Shown: positions 55,241 to 64,000 of the stretch, piece by piece
Numbering within the stretch: the first letter of the stretch is position 1
Layout of the letters: every line of letters starts with the position of its first letter
NCBI GenBank assembly: GCA_947382355.1
Contig: CANCYR010000002.1
Location: 1 to 64,000 of the forward strand
Length of the DNA: 64,000 bases
Direction of reading: 5' to 3'
Source: an uncultured Lachnospiraceae bacterium
Lineage (GTDB): Bacteria > Bacillota > Clostridia > Lachnospirales > Lachnospiraceae
The notes under the pieces: generated by a model
Database searches by the model: none
Told to the model about the DNA's origin: nothing
The model's input: only the letters and a program-made list of their open reading frames with translations
Translations under genes and position numbers: made by a program

Positions 55241-57835
55241 ATGAAACGATTGACAATTGGAATTCTGGCACATGTGGATGCAGGGAAAACAACTTTATCA
55301 GAAGCTTTGCTGTATGAAAGTGGCAGCATACAAACCATGGGCAGGGTGGATAAGAAGGATGCCTTTTTAGATACCCATGCTTTGGAAAAGGAAAGGGGAA
55401 TTACGATTTTTTCAAAGCAGGCAGTGTTTTCTTTTAAGGATATGCAGCTCACTCTGTTGGACACGCCCGGACATGTGGATTTTTCTGCAGAAATGGAGAG
55501 GACTCTTGGCGTGCTTGATTATGCCATGCTGGTAATAAACGGTGCAAACGGCATACAGGCCCATACGAAAACCTTATGGAAGCTTTTGGAGAGATACCGG
55601 ATTCCGGTATTTCTTTTTATCAATAAGATGGACCAGAGGGGGACGGACAGGGAGCTTTTGCTTAAGCAGTTAAGGGAAAAGCTGGATGAAGGCTGTGTGG
55701 ATTTTGGAAGAAAAACAGAACCGTCCTTTTATGAAAATATTGCCATGTGCGATGAAGAGGCTCTTGAACAGTTTCTGGAGACAGAAGAGCTAAAAGCAGA
55801 AACCATTAAAGGACTGATTTTAGAAAGAAAGGTATTTCCCTGCTTTTTTGGTTCTGCGTTAAAGCTTCAGGGAGTCTGGGAGCTGCTTGAGGGGATAGGA
55901 GCTTATACCTGTATGCCGGCTTATCATGAGGAATTTGGTGCAAAGGTCTTTAAGATTGCAAGAGATGACAGGGGAAACCGGCTTACTTTTATGAAAATTA
56001 CGGGAGGAAGCCTGAAGGTAAGAAGCATACCTGCAGAAAATCAGGAAAAGGTAACGCAAATCCGTATTTATTCCGGAGAAAAATATACGGTAATAGATGA
56101 GGCGGAGGCAGGAACGGTCTGCGCAGTAACCGGGCTTTCCTGCACGAAACCGGGAAGAGGGCTTGGAAGGGAAAAAGAGGTTTTTGTTCCCCTTCTTGAG
56201 CCGGTGCTTACTTATCAGATGAAGCTGCCGCCGGAATGTGATGCAATGGTTATGCTTTCTAAGCTGGAGCAGTTAGAGCAAGAGCAGCCGGAGCTTCATA
56301 TCCTGTGGGATGAGCAGTTAAAGGAGATACAGGTACGGCTTATGGGGGAAGTGCAGACTGAAATATTAAAGAGCCTGATTTTAGAGCGGTTTGATGTAGC
56401 GGTGGAATTTGGAAAAGGGAACATTGTTTATAAGGAGACCATATCCGGTCCGGCAGAGGGTGTGGGACATTATGAACCTCTGCGGCATTATGCGGAAGTC
56501 CATCTTTTGCTGGAGCCCGGTGAGCCGGGAAGCGGACTGCAGTTTACCTCCCGGTGCAAAGAGGAGCTGCTTGGGGGAAACTGGCAGAGGCTTGTTCTGA
56601 CCCATTTGGAGGAAAAAGAGCATAAGGGAGTGCTTACCGGTTCTCCTGTTACGGATATAAAGATTACCCTGATGGGAGGCAGAGCCCATCAAAAGCATAC
56701 AGAAGGCGGGGATTTCAGACAGGCGGCTTATCGGGCGGTAAGACAGGGGCTTTTGGAGGCAGAGTCTGTATTGTTGGAGCCCTATTATGAATTCAGACTG
56801 GAAGTACCGGAAAAAAGCATTGGCAGGGCAATGTCGGATATTGAAAGAATGCATGGAAGCTTTCTGCCCTTTCAAATGGAAGGGGATATGGCCGTCTTAA
56901 CCGGTTTTGCCCCGGCAGTTTCCATGAATGGTTATCAAAAAGAAGTAAATACTTATACAAAAGGGCTTGGAAGGTTATCCTGCAGCTTAAAGGGATATGA
57001 ACCATGCCACAATCAGGAAGAAATCATAGAAGCAATTAGCTATGACTGGGAAAGAGATATAGAAAATCCTGCCGATTCCATATTTTGTGCCCATGGTGCA
57101 GGCGTTCTGGTAAAATGGGACAAGGTAAAGGATTACAGGCATGTAGAATGCCAGCTTGAAAGGGAAACAAAAGCAGAAGGTAAGAATATTGCAAAAATGC
57201 AAAAGAAAGAGTCCCATGAAGAAAAATGGATTGGAACGGAAGAAATAGATGCGATTCTGGAACGGACCTACCATGCCAACAAAAAGGAAAAAGGAAAACC
57301 GGCAAAAAGGACGGAAGCGGTTGTTTTAAAAAGCAGTTTTCCCAAAAAACAGAAACCGGAAGAAGAATACCTGCTCATAGACGGTTACAATGTTATTTTT
57401 GCATGGGAAGAGCTGAAGGAGCTTGCCAAAGTAAGTATTGACGGGGCAAGAGGAAGGCTTTTGGATATTTTGTGCAATTATCAGGCAATTAAAAAGTGTA
57501 CCCTGATTGCAGTATTTGATGCATACCGGGTACAGGGGCATTCAACGGAAATCGTGGATTATCACAATATCCATGTGGTATATACAAAAGAAGCTGAAAC
57601 TGCAGACCAGTATATAGAGAAATTTGCCCACGAAAATGGTAAAAAGTTCCGGATTACAGTGGCAACCTCTGACGGGCTCGAGCAGATTATCATCAGAGGA
57701 CAGGGCTGCAGCCTGATTTCCGCAAGAGAGCTTAAGGAGGAAATCAGGCTGGCAAATGAAAGCTTATGCAGGGAATATGAAGAGAACCAGCCGAAGGCTA
57801 AAAGTTATCTGCTGGATTCCTTTCAAAAAGAGTAG
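55241..57835 (+). CDS. TetM-like ribosomal GTPase fused to a YacP/Rae1-type NYN nuclease
   Basis: An 864-residue two-part protein. Residues 1-650 are an EF-G/TetM-family GTPase: AHVDAGKTT at 10-18, DTPGHVDF, NKMD and GSAL. Domain IV carries KHTEGGDFRQAAYRAVRQG where TetM has its SPVSTPADF tip, so the tetracycline-displacing loop is not conserved. After a Lys/Glu-rich linker (650-705) comes a NYN domain (about 709-850) of the YacP/Rae1 group: LLIDGYN with Asp714, FDAY and TVATSDGLEQ with acidic residues. Rae1 cuts mRNA in the ribosomal A site in Bacillus subtilis. The fusion suggests a GTPase that brings a nuclease to the ribosome. Tetracycline resistance is possible but not supported by the tip sequence. 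Confidence 0.85.
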   Translation: MKRLTIGILAHVDAGKTTLSEALLYESGSIQTMGRVDKKDAFLDTHALEKERGITIFSKQAVFSFKDMQLTLLDTPGHVDFSAEMERTLGVLDYAMLVINGANGIQAHTKTLWKLLERYRIPVFLFINKMDQRGTDRELLLKQLREKLDEGCVDFGRKTEPSFYENIAMCDEEALEQFLETEELKAETIKGLILERKVFPCFFGSALKLQGVWELLEGIGAYTCMPAYHEEFGAKVFKIARDDRGNRLTFMKITGGSLKVRSIPAENQEKVTQIRIYSGEKYTVIDEAEAGTVCAVTGLSCTKPGRGLGREKEVFVPLLEPVLTYQMKLPPECDAMVMLSKLEQLEQEQPELHILWDEQLKEIQVRLMGEVQTEILKSLILERFDVAVEFGKGNIVYKETISGPAEGVGHYEPLRHYAEVHLLLEPGEPGSGLQFTSRCKEELLGGNWQRLVLTHLEEKEHKGVLTGSPVTDIKITLMGGRAHQKHTEGGDFRQAAYRAVRQGLLEAESVLLEPYYEFRLEVPEKSIGRAMSDIERMHGSFLPFQMEGDMAVLTGFAPAVSMNGYQKEVNTYTKGLGRLSCSLKGYEPCHNQEEIIEAISYDWERDIENPADSIFCAHGAGVLVKWDKVKDYRHVECQLERETKAEGKNIAKMQKKESHEEKWIGTEEIDAILERTYHANKKEKGKPAKRTEAVVLKSSFPKKQKPEEEYLLIDGYNVIFAWEELKELAKVSIDGARGRLLDILCNYQAIKKCTLIAVFDAYRVQGHSTEIVDYHNIHVVYTKEAETADQYIEKFAHENGKKFRITVATSDGLEQIIIRGQGCSLISARELKEEIRLANESLCREYEENQPKAKSYLLDSFQKE

Positions 57836-58034
57836 CAAGTTTTGCTTACAGGTTTTTGGACGGGAGTACGTGTGGGCTGGAAGACTGTTCCATGTTCTGC
57901 CGGCTTACACTGTGTATTTAAATGACATTGTGGGTGTATTATGATTTCAGTGTGGGAAGGTTAAGGGCTGAACTGTTACAATAATATGAAGAAGAGGAAA
58001 GAAAATATTGGCAATAAGGAAAGGAAGTAATCGT

Positions 58035-59594
58035 ATGGAAGAACAATTATATCAGGAATTTAAAGAGGATTTAGAGCAGTTTAAAAAAGTGACAACCGGA
58101 TTTTATAAAGGGGAGGTAACCACTGCGGAATATAAAGGGATTTCCGGAGGCTTTGGCAGCTATGCCCAGAGAGGAGGAAAAAACAGTATGCTAAGGCTCA
58201 GGCTGGCAGGCGGCAGAATCAATAAAGAGCAGCTTGAATTCATTGCGGATGCAGTAAAAGAATTTCAGATAGATAAGATACATTTTACTACCTGTCAGAC
58301 CATACAGCTCCACAATCTGAATGAAGAAGCAGTGTGCCGGATTATGGAACAGGCATTTGAGGTGGGAATCATTACAAGGGGAGGAGGCGGAGATTTCCCG
58401 AGAAATGTCATGGTATCGCCATTGTCCGGTGTGGAGGAAGGGGAGGCATTTGACGTGCTCCCTTATGCAAAAAAAGCGGCGGATTATCTTTTGTCCCTTA
58501 TTAAGACGGTAAAGCTGCCGAGAAAGCTGAAGGTGGCATTTTCCAATTCAAAAGATAATCTGGTACATGCAACGTTCCGGGATTTAGGCTTTGTTGCAAA
58601 AAAAAACCACACCTTTGACGTGTACAGCGCAGGAGGCCTTGGAAATAATTACAAGATGGGGGTTCTTGTGGCACAGGATGTAGAGCCGGAAAAGGTATTG
58701 TATTATATAAAAGCTATGGTGGATACCTTTACAGAATATGGGAATTATCAGCAGCGCAATAAGGCAAGGAGCCGCTATATGCAGGATACACTTGGAGGAC
58801 CGGAGCAATATAAAAAGGCGTATGAAGAAAAGCTGCAAACAGTCCTTGAAACGGAAAATCTGGATATTGCAGCACAAGAGAGAGTCATAACAAAAACTGG
58901 AAAAGAAGATACTATACCGGAGAGTAAAACAGCACGTATCATAAGACAAAAGCAGGCAGGACTGTGTGCCGTACATTACCATCCGATAGGAGGGTGCATT
59001 GCGCCGGAAACCCTGCAGGCATTGTATCAGGCAGTGAAAGCCATGGAACAGGTGGAGCTGGCCCTTTCGCCGGATGAAAGCATATATATCCTGAACCTGA
59101 GCGGAGAAGAGGCAGAAACTATTCTGGACATTACAAAGGACAGTGCACAAAACAGGCTGGAATCCTCTATTGCATGTATCGGCAGCAGCATATGCCAGAT
59201 TGGGCTGCAGGATTCCCAGGGGCTTTTAAAGGCAATCGTGGAAGCAGTAAGAAAAGAAGGGTTTGCAGACGGGGTGCTGCCAAAGCTTCATATATCGGGC
59301 TGTGTATCTTCCTGCGGCACTCATCAGGTAGGAAGCATGGGATTCCACGGTTTTGTGAAGCGGGTAGATGACAAGCCCCAGCCTGCATTTAACCTGTTCG
59401 TGGGAGGAAGTGCGGCAAGAAAAGAGGAACGGTTTGGAGAAAGCTTAGGCTCCATGCTGGCTGTGGATATACCGGAATTTCTTGTGGAGCTTGGAAAAGC
59501 CATTGCAGCCTCTGATACTCCTGTTTATGAGCAGTGGTATGAAAAGCATTGGGATGAGCTTCGGGAAATTGCCGGGAGATATATTAATAAGTAG
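58035..59594 (+). CDS. nitrite/sulfite reductase-type siroheme [4Fe-4S] protein
   Basis: A 519-residue protein with two ferredoxin-like and two siroheme-binding halves. The siroheme/4Fe-4S cysteines are complete: Cys381 and Cys387 (CX5C), Cys423 and Cys427 (CX3C in ISGCVSSCG). The substrate-side motifs TTCQTIQLHN and TRGGGGDFPRNV are present. Reduction of sulfite or nitrite is the family reaction; the substrate here is not decided by sequence. ATG 58035 follows GGAAAGGAAG; TTG 58008 is an alternative. Confidence 0.87.
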   Translation: MEEQLYQEFKEDLEQFKKVTTGFYKGEVTTAEYKGISGGFGSYAQRGGKNSMLRLRLAGGRINKEQLEFIADAVKEFQIDKIHFTTCQTIQLHNLNEEAVCRIMEQAFEVGIITRGGGGDFPRNVMVSPLSGVEEGEAFDVLPYAKKAADYLLSLIKTVKLPRKLKVAFSNSKDNLVHATFRDLGFVAKKNHTFDVYSAGGLGNNYKMGVLVAQDVEPEKVLYYIKAMVDTFTEYGNYQQRNKARSRYMQDTLGGPEQYKKAYEEKLQTVLETENLDIAAQERVITKTGKEDTIPESKTARIIRQKQAGLCAVHYHPIGGCIAPETLQALYQAVKAMEQVELALSPDESIYILNLSGEEAETILDITKDSAQNRLESSIACIGSSICQIGLQDSQGLLKAIVEAVRKEGFADGVLPKLHISGCVSSCGTHQVGSMGFHGFVKRVDDKPQPAFNLFVGGSAARKEERFGESLGSMLAVDIPEFLVELGKAIAASDTPVYEQWYEKHWDELREIAGRYINK

Positions 59595-59720
59595 GCATGA
59601 AGTAACAGTTTAACCAGCTTTTTATGTAAAAATCCCATTGTGGCTTTTAGGATTAGTTGGTATAATGAAACAAAAACAATTAAGTTTCTGTTTCATGCAG
59701 GTGAATGGGAAGGAGAAAGT

Positions 59721-61799
59721 ATGGGATTTTTAGTAGTGGTTATGGGGGCCGTAATAATCGGAATGGGGGTGGTCATCTGGAAACTGAGGACTGGCTTGCA
59801 ACCGGGAGCAGTGCCTTTGCCGGACCATGGGGAAGAATATGATTCAGTAAAAGTGGTGACCACGGGCATCCTGAATAAGGATATAGGAGCTATTCTGATT
59901 GTTTCCAATGAAAACAAGGTGTTGTTTTACAACCATGAGTTTACTCAGTTGTTTCCAAATATTGTGAATATACAATCTATTTCAGAGTTTCCGGAAATAA
60001 AAAAGCTGTTTCATGAAGAGGAATATGTTTCAGAGGAATTGTCCAAAATATACGAAATACGTTCTGAGACATTAGAGGAGCAGGATAATGTCAGGGGAAG
60101 ATTCGTTTGGCTGGTTGATATTACAGGCCATTATAAAACCAATAAGAAGCTGAAAGAATTAAAGGAAATGGCAGATGCCGCTAATAGGGCCAAAACAGAT
60201 TTTCTTGCCAATATGAGCCATGAAATCCGGACTCCCATCAATACAGTGCTTGGAATGGATGAAATCATCTTAAGGGAAACAACGGAGATATCGGTAAAAG
60301 GTTATGCAGAAAATATCCGGGAAGCCGCTACTACCCTGTTGTCCCTTGTGAATGATCTGCTTGATTTTTCCAAAATCGAATGCGGCAAAATGGAAATTCT
60401 GCCGGCGGAATATGAAGTCGCCAATTTACTGACGGAAGTTATCAATATGGTGGAAATAAAAGCAGCCAATAAAAATCTGGAGTTTATTCCGGTTATATCC
60501 GAGAATATTCCATACCTGCTTTTTGGTGATGAAATCCGCATAAAGCAGGTCATCATCAACCTTTTGACAAATGCGGTGAAGTATACCAATGAAGGAAGCG
60601 TTGTATTAAAGGTTGACTGGAAGGAAGCCGGGGATTCTCACATTATGCTGATTATTTCGGTAACGGATACAGGTATTGGAATTAAAGAAGAAGATATCAA
60701 CCGTCTCTTTGTTTCCTTTGAAAGAATCGAAGAGGAGCGTAATAGGAACATAGAAGGAAATGGTTTGGGACTCAGCATTACCAAGCAGCTGCTTGAGCTG
60801 ATGGACAGCAGTTTAAAGGTACGCAGCGAGTACGGTGTAGGCTCTACCTTCTCCTTCACTTTAAAGCAGGGAATCAAAGATAGAAAGCCTATTGGAAAAT
60901 TCAGGGAGAAATATTCCTACAGCAAGGAGAAAGACAAGAAATACAGAACCATGTTCGTTGCGCCGGACGTAAGGATTCTGGTAGTAGATGATAATGCCAT
61001 GAATTTATCCGTAGCGGAAGGACTGTTAAAGAACACGGAAATCAAAGTGGACAAAGCGGCTGATGGTGAAAAGGCTTTAGAGCTTTGCATGGACATTAAA
61101 TATGACGTCATTTTGATGGACCATATGATGCCCCGCATGGATGGTATTGAGACTATGAAGCGGCTGAAGGAGATGAGCGGTTCTCCAAATGCAGAGACGC
61201 CGGTTATCGTTTTAACTGCAAATGCCATTTCAGGCGTAAAGGAAATGTACCTGAAAGAAGGTTTTGTGGATTATATGTCAAAGCCTATTCAGGGAAAGCG
61301 TCTGGAAGAAAAAATATTGAAATATCTGCCTTCCAATAAGTATGTAATGGTAGAATATGATGAAATCGAAAAGTCTGTTTTCCGTTCTCTGTGGCAGGAA
61401 ACAGCTGACAGAATCAAGGAGAAATATCCTTTTGAATGTTTGGATATCGTTACTGCAATCGAGTCGGCTGAAGGAGATGTGGAATGCTTTAAGTTCCTTT
61501 TGGAATCCTTCAGGGACACTTCGGATAAAAATAAAGCGGACATACAGGGCTCTTTTGAGGAGAAGGACTTTGCCAACTATACCATTTTTGTGCATGCCTT
61601 AAAGAGCACCTCAAAAATGATAGGTGCGGAAAAGCTGTCAGAACAGGCAAGGCTTTTGGAAATGGCAGGTAAAAAAGGAGATATCCACTATATTGTGGAA
61701 AACCATCAAAAGGTTATGGAATTATATGAAGAAGCCCTTGAAGAAATCAGGGATTACTTAGGCGGCGGAACAGGCACAAAAGAGGAAGTGACGAATTAG
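59721..61799 (+). CDS. hybrid histidine kinase with receiver and Hpt domains
   Basis: A 692-residue membrane-anchored phosphorelay protein. One N-terminal transmembrane helix (about 2-20), a PAS-like region (45-140), HisKA with His167 in NMSHEIRTPIN, HATPase_c (NLLTNAVKYTN, DTGIGI, GNGLGLSITKQ), receiver with Asp467 in LMDHMMPRMDG, and a C-terminal Hpt domain with His625 in VHALKSTSKMIGA. A His-Asp-His relay within one protein, so an external response regulator is expected. ATG 59721 follows AGGAG. Confidence 0.9.
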   Translation: MGFLVVVMGAVIIGMGVVIWKLRTGLQPGAVPLPDHGEEYDSVKVVTTGILNKDIGAILIVSNENKVLFYNHEFTQLFPNIVNIQSISEFPEIKKLFHEEEYVSEELSKIYEIRSETLEEQDNVRGRFVWLVDITGHYKTNKKLKELKEMADAANRAKTDFLANMSHEIRTPINTVLGMDEIILRETTEISVKGYAENIREAATTLLSLVNDLLDFSKIECGKMEILPAEYEVANLLTEVINMVEIKAANKNLEFIPVISENIPYLLFGDEIRIKQVIINLLTNAVKYTNEGSVVLKVDWKEAGDSHIMLIISVTDTGIGIKEEDINRLFVSFERIEEERNRNIEGNGLGLSITKQLLELMDSSLKVRSEYGVGSTFSFTLKQGIKDRKPIGKFREKYSYSKEKDKKYRTMFVAPDVRILVVDDNAMNLSVAEGLLKNTEIKVDKAADGEKALELCMDIKYDVILMDHMMPRMDGIETMKRLKEMSGSPNAETPVIVLTANAISGVKEMYLKEGFVDYMSKPIQGKRLEEKILKYLPSNKYVMVEYDEIEKSVFRSLWQETADRIKEKYPFECLDIVTAIESAEGDVECFKFLLESFRDTSDKNKADIQGSFEEKDFANYTIFVHALKSTSKMIGAEKLSEQARLLEMAGKKGDIHYIVENHQKVMELYEEALEEIRDYLGGGTGTKEEVTN

Positions 61800-61918
61800 T
61801 GGGAAAAAAAGTATTGCTCACAGGAATTATTTTTCTGTTGATTCTGGTGAATATTCCTGTAAAGGTTCAGGCAGAAGAAAAACCTCAATATGTATGCCGG
61901 ATGAATGACATCTTATGA
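61799..61918 (+). CDS. short ORF with signal peptide, possibly truncated
   Basis: A GTG overlapping the previous stop by one base opens a 39-residue frame: GKKVLLTGIIFLLILVNIP, then VKVQAEE, a classic signal peptide with AQA-like cleavage site, and a tail of about 13 residues. A GAGGAAG site lies upstream. It may be the broken start of an exported protein or a small secreted peptide. Confidence 0.4.
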   Translation: MGKKVLLTGIIFLLILVNIPVKVQAEEKPQYVCRMNDIL

Positions 61919-61954
61919 ATTTTAACAGAGCGATAACACAACTGGAGGAAATAA

Positions 61955-63019
61955 ATGAAAGCAACAAAAAAATGGCTTTTGGCCATGCTAGTGATTTTAA
62001 CGGCATTTTCTTGTGCCGGCTGCGGAAAGAAAGGAACGGAAAATATTGAAGCCGGCATGGCGGCAATTGAAGGTCTGGAATACAGCCAGGCGCTTTCCTG
62101 TTTTGAAAAGGCAATTGTAAACGGAGAGAATCTGGAACTGGCATACAGAGGGCAGGGAATTGCCTACATGGGGCTGACACAATATGAAGAAGCCATAGCC
62201 TCCTTTGAAAAAGCATTAAAAAGCAGCGGCATGTTTCCGGGAGAACTGGAATATGATATCAATTTCTATCTTGCAACAGCCAAGTATAAAATGGGTGATA
62301 ATAATGGCGCTATCGGTGTTTTTGACGGTATACTGGCACTTCAGAAAAAGAACCGGGATGCCTATTTCCTAAGAGGCAGCGCTAAAATTGCTGTAAAAGA
62401 TTTAGAAGGCGGCACGGCGGATTTGGAAAAGGCAATGGAGCTTTCCGGTAATTCCACTGAGCTGCTTATTGACTCCTACAAGGTGTTTGCAGATAATGGA
62501 ATGGAACAGGAAGGAAGCGCATATCTTAAAAAGGCACTGGAAAAGGGAGCCGCCGTGACAGATTATGAAAAGGGCACTATTTCCTATTATTTAAAGGATT
62601 ATGAAAATGCCAGAAATTATCTGGAAACGGCAAGGACGGATAATAAAAATAAAGAAAGAAATGAAGGAAATATTGTATATATGCTCGGGCAGACTTATGA
62701 ACAGCTGGGGGATAATAACTATGCAGCTGTTTTATATGAGGGCTATCTGTCAGAACATCCAAATGATGTGGAAATTTGCAATCAGTTAGGATTATGTAAA
62801 CTTGAAGCAAAGGATTATCAGGGAGCTTTAAAGGCATTTCAGGCGGCTATGCAGATAGAGTCTGACACTCTGACACAAAATTTGAAATACAATGAAATCG
62901 TAGCATATGAATATTTGGGGGATTTTACGAAAGCAAAGGTACTGATGGAGGCTTATTTAAAGGCTTATCCGGATGATGGAGCAGCTATAAGGGAATATGA
63001 ATTTTTAAAGACAAGATAG
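61955..63019 (+). CDS. TPR-repeat lipoprotein
   Basis: A 354-residue exported lipoprotein with lipobox SCAGC (lipid Cys near residue 23) and about eight tetratricopeptide-like repeats, such as YSQALSCFEKAIVNG, YEEAIASFEKALKSSG and YQGALKAFQAAMQIE. It is likely a protein-interaction scaffold at the outer face of the membrane. No enzyme motif. RBS GGAGGAAAT. Confidence 0.85.
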   Translation: MKATKKWLLAMLVILTAFSCAGCGKKGTENIEAGMAAIEGLEYSQALSCFEKAIVNGENLELAYRGQGIAYMGLTQYEEAIASFEKALKSSGMFPGELEYDINFYLATAKYKMGDNNGAIGVFDGILALQKKNRDAYFLRGSAKIAVKDLEGGTADLEKAMELSGNSTELLIDSYKVFADNGMEQEGSAYLKKALEKGAAVTDYEKGTISYYLKDYENARNYLETARTDNKNKERNEGNIVYMLGQTYEQLGDNNYAAVLYEGYLSEHPNDVEICNQLGLCKLEAKDYQGALKAFQAAMQIESDTLTQNLKYNEIVAYEYLGDFTKAKVLMEAYLKAYPDDGAAIREYEFLKTR

Positions 63020-63033
63020 GATAAAGGCAAGAG

Positions 63034-63080
63034 GCACTATATATTGTGTTTACATAAAGTGTTAACATAATATGTAGTGT
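63034..63080 (+). promoter_or_regulatory. paired NrdR boxes
   Basis: Two sites match the NrdR box pattern: GCACTATATATTGTGT (63034-63049) and ACATAATATGTAGTGT (63065-63080). They are 31 bases apart, three helical turns, the usual spacing for cooperative NrdR binding. They sit directly upstream of the nrdD promoter. Confidence 0.85.
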
Positions 63081-63086
63081 TTTTTG

Positions 63087-63115
63087 TTGACTTTTTAATA
63101 GGGCAATGATAAAAT
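63087..63115 (+). promoter_or_regulatory. nrdD promoter
   Basis: TTGACT (63087-63092), 17-base spacer, TAAAAT (63110-63115). The second NrdR box ends seven bases upstream, a placement fit for repression. Confidence 0.75.
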
Positions 63116-63199
63116 AAAATCATGCGTCAGTTGTGCTATGAAGCAAAATGAAATAGCAAAGGTTCGCAGGGGAAAATGAGAAGATAAAGGGGTGTTTAG

Positions 63200-64000
63200 G
63201 TGTTACAGGTTATTAAAAGAAACGGAGAAGTGGCTGCTTTTGCTCTGACAAGGATTAATGACGTCATTATGAAGGCATTTCGGGCAACCGATGTGGAATA
63301 TACCAATGATATCGTTGATTTACTGGCATTGCGTGTAACTGCTGATTTCCAGAAAAAGGTAAAAGAAGGACAGGTTCATATTGAGGATGTTCAGGACAGC
63401 GTGGAAAAAGTGCTGGAACAGTCAGGTTATACGGAAGCTGCAAAGGCATATATCCTGTACCGGAAACAGCGGGAAAAAATGCGCACCATGACCTCTACTA
63501 TTTTAGATTACAAAGATGTGGTAAACAGCTATGTGAAGATAGAGGACTGGAGGGTAAAGGAAAATTCCACGGTAACCTACTCTGTTGGCGGCCTGATTTT
63601 AAGCAATTCCGGAGCAGTGACGGCTAATTACTGGCTTTCCGAAATTTACGACGAAGAAATTTCCGAGGCTCACAGGAATGCGGATATCCACATCCATGAT
63701 TTGTCCATGCTCACAGGATATTGTGCAGGCTGGAGCTTAAAGCAGCTCATTCAGGAAGGGCTGGGAGGCATTACCGGGAAAATAACTTCCGCGCCTGCAG
63801 CTCATTTATCCGTACTTTGCAACCAGATGGTGAATTTCCTTGGAATCATGCAGAATGAATGGGCAGGCGCACAGGCATTTTCCTCTTTTGATACGTATCT
63901 GGCTCCCTTTGTAAAGGTGGATGCTCTGTCTTATAAAGAAGTGAAAAAATGCATTGAAGCATTTATTTATGGCGTGAATACACCAAGCCGCTGGGGGACT
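63200..64000 (+). CDS. nrdD: anaerobic ribonucleoside-triphosphate reductase, N-terminal part
   Basis: The first 267 residues of class III ribonucleotide reductase, which makes dNTPs without oxygen using a glycyl radical; the gene runs past the window. Residues 1-90 form an ATP-cone allosteric domain (VIKRNGEVAAFALTRIND). The catalytic barrel begins with ENSTVTYSVGGLILSN and HIHDLSMLTGYCAGWSL. GTG start at 63200 has AAGGGG seven bases upstream. NrdR boxes imply control by dATP level; the activase nrdG is expected downstream. Confidence 0.93.
   Translation, partial: MLQVIKRNGEVAAFALTRINDVIMKAFRATDVEYTNDIVDLLALRVTADFQKKVKEGQVHIEDVQDSVEKVLEQSGYTEAAKAYILYRKQREKMRTMTSTILDYKDVVNSYVKIEDWRVKENSTVTYSVGGLILSNSGAVTANYWLSEIYDEEISEAHRNADIHIHDLSMLTGYCAGWSLKQLIQEGLGGITGKITSAPAAHLSVLCNQMVNFLGIMQNEWAGAQAFSSFDTYLAPFVKVDALSYKEVKKCIEAFIYGVNTPSRWGT

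Noticed and set aside
55241-57835. Simple call of tetracycline resistance gene
   Set aside because: Domain IV lacks the TetM SPVS tip and the protein carries an extra nuclease domain, so resistance is not supported by sequence.

Overview
The window looks like the chromosome of an anaerobic Lachnospiraceae-type Clostridium (Bacillota). Reasons: moderately low G+C, strong AGGAGG-type ribosome binding sites, a CIRCE site for HrcA, an anaerobic class III ribonucleotide reductase under paired NrdR boxes, a CspB-like subtilisin, and the typical MoxR/DUF58/transglutaminase trio. Genus cannot be fixed from the sequence alone. No rRNA, tRNA, CRISPR array, intact transposase or prophage was seen.

Layout. 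0-6 kb: S8 protease, a domain-only AraC regulator overlapping a ClpP paralogue, an FRG-domain protein and two unknowns. 6-19 kb: a hybrid histidine kinase carrying a 52-bp tandem duplication, a cytoplasmic alpha-amylase coupled to sbcD-sbcC and a PrsA-like foldase lipoprotein, CIRCE-controlled htpG, a 216-bp near-palindrome and a small AAA ATPase. 19-26 kb: an AT-rich ribosomal peptide cluster of the thiazole/oxazole (TOMM/LAP, streptolysin S-like) type, with a 31-residue precursor ending in GDGWCCWCWCTA, a SagC-like E1 partner, a degenerate and a canonical nitroreductase (SagB), an ABC exporter, a small HExxH membrane protein, a 2TM protein, a frameshifted zinc ribbon and a YcaO enzyme ending in PLPFP. 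26-36.5 kb: VanZ, a second near-palindrome, a cNMP-binding-domain protein, a TetR regulator, the transglutaminase/DUF58/MoxR operon and a beta-carbonic anhydrase.

36.5-49 kb: ProX-type deacylase, a YyaL-like thioredoxin-domain protein, a MATE transporter, and a polyamine locus (speD, arginine decarboxylase, speE, speB, a SUKH-type protein, carboxyspermidine dehydrogenase and decarboxylase). The locus holds two complete routes from putrescine to spermidine and is preceded by a leader of about 345 nt with an intrinsic terminator. 49-64 kb: a P-loop kinase, an ABC/two-component module of the peptide-sensing type, a TetM-like GTPase fused to a YacP/Rae1-like NYN nuclease, a siroheme nitrite/sulfite reductase-like protein, a hybrid kinase with an Hpt domain, a TPR lipoprotein and the start of nrdD.

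The strongest candidate for an undescribed system is the 19.2-26.1 kb cluster, whose Trp/Cys-alternating core I cannot match to a named product. Next are the 52-bp repeat in the hybrid kinase, which could act as an on/off switch, the pair of 57-bp-arm palindromes that share a central motif, and the GTPase-nuclease fusion.
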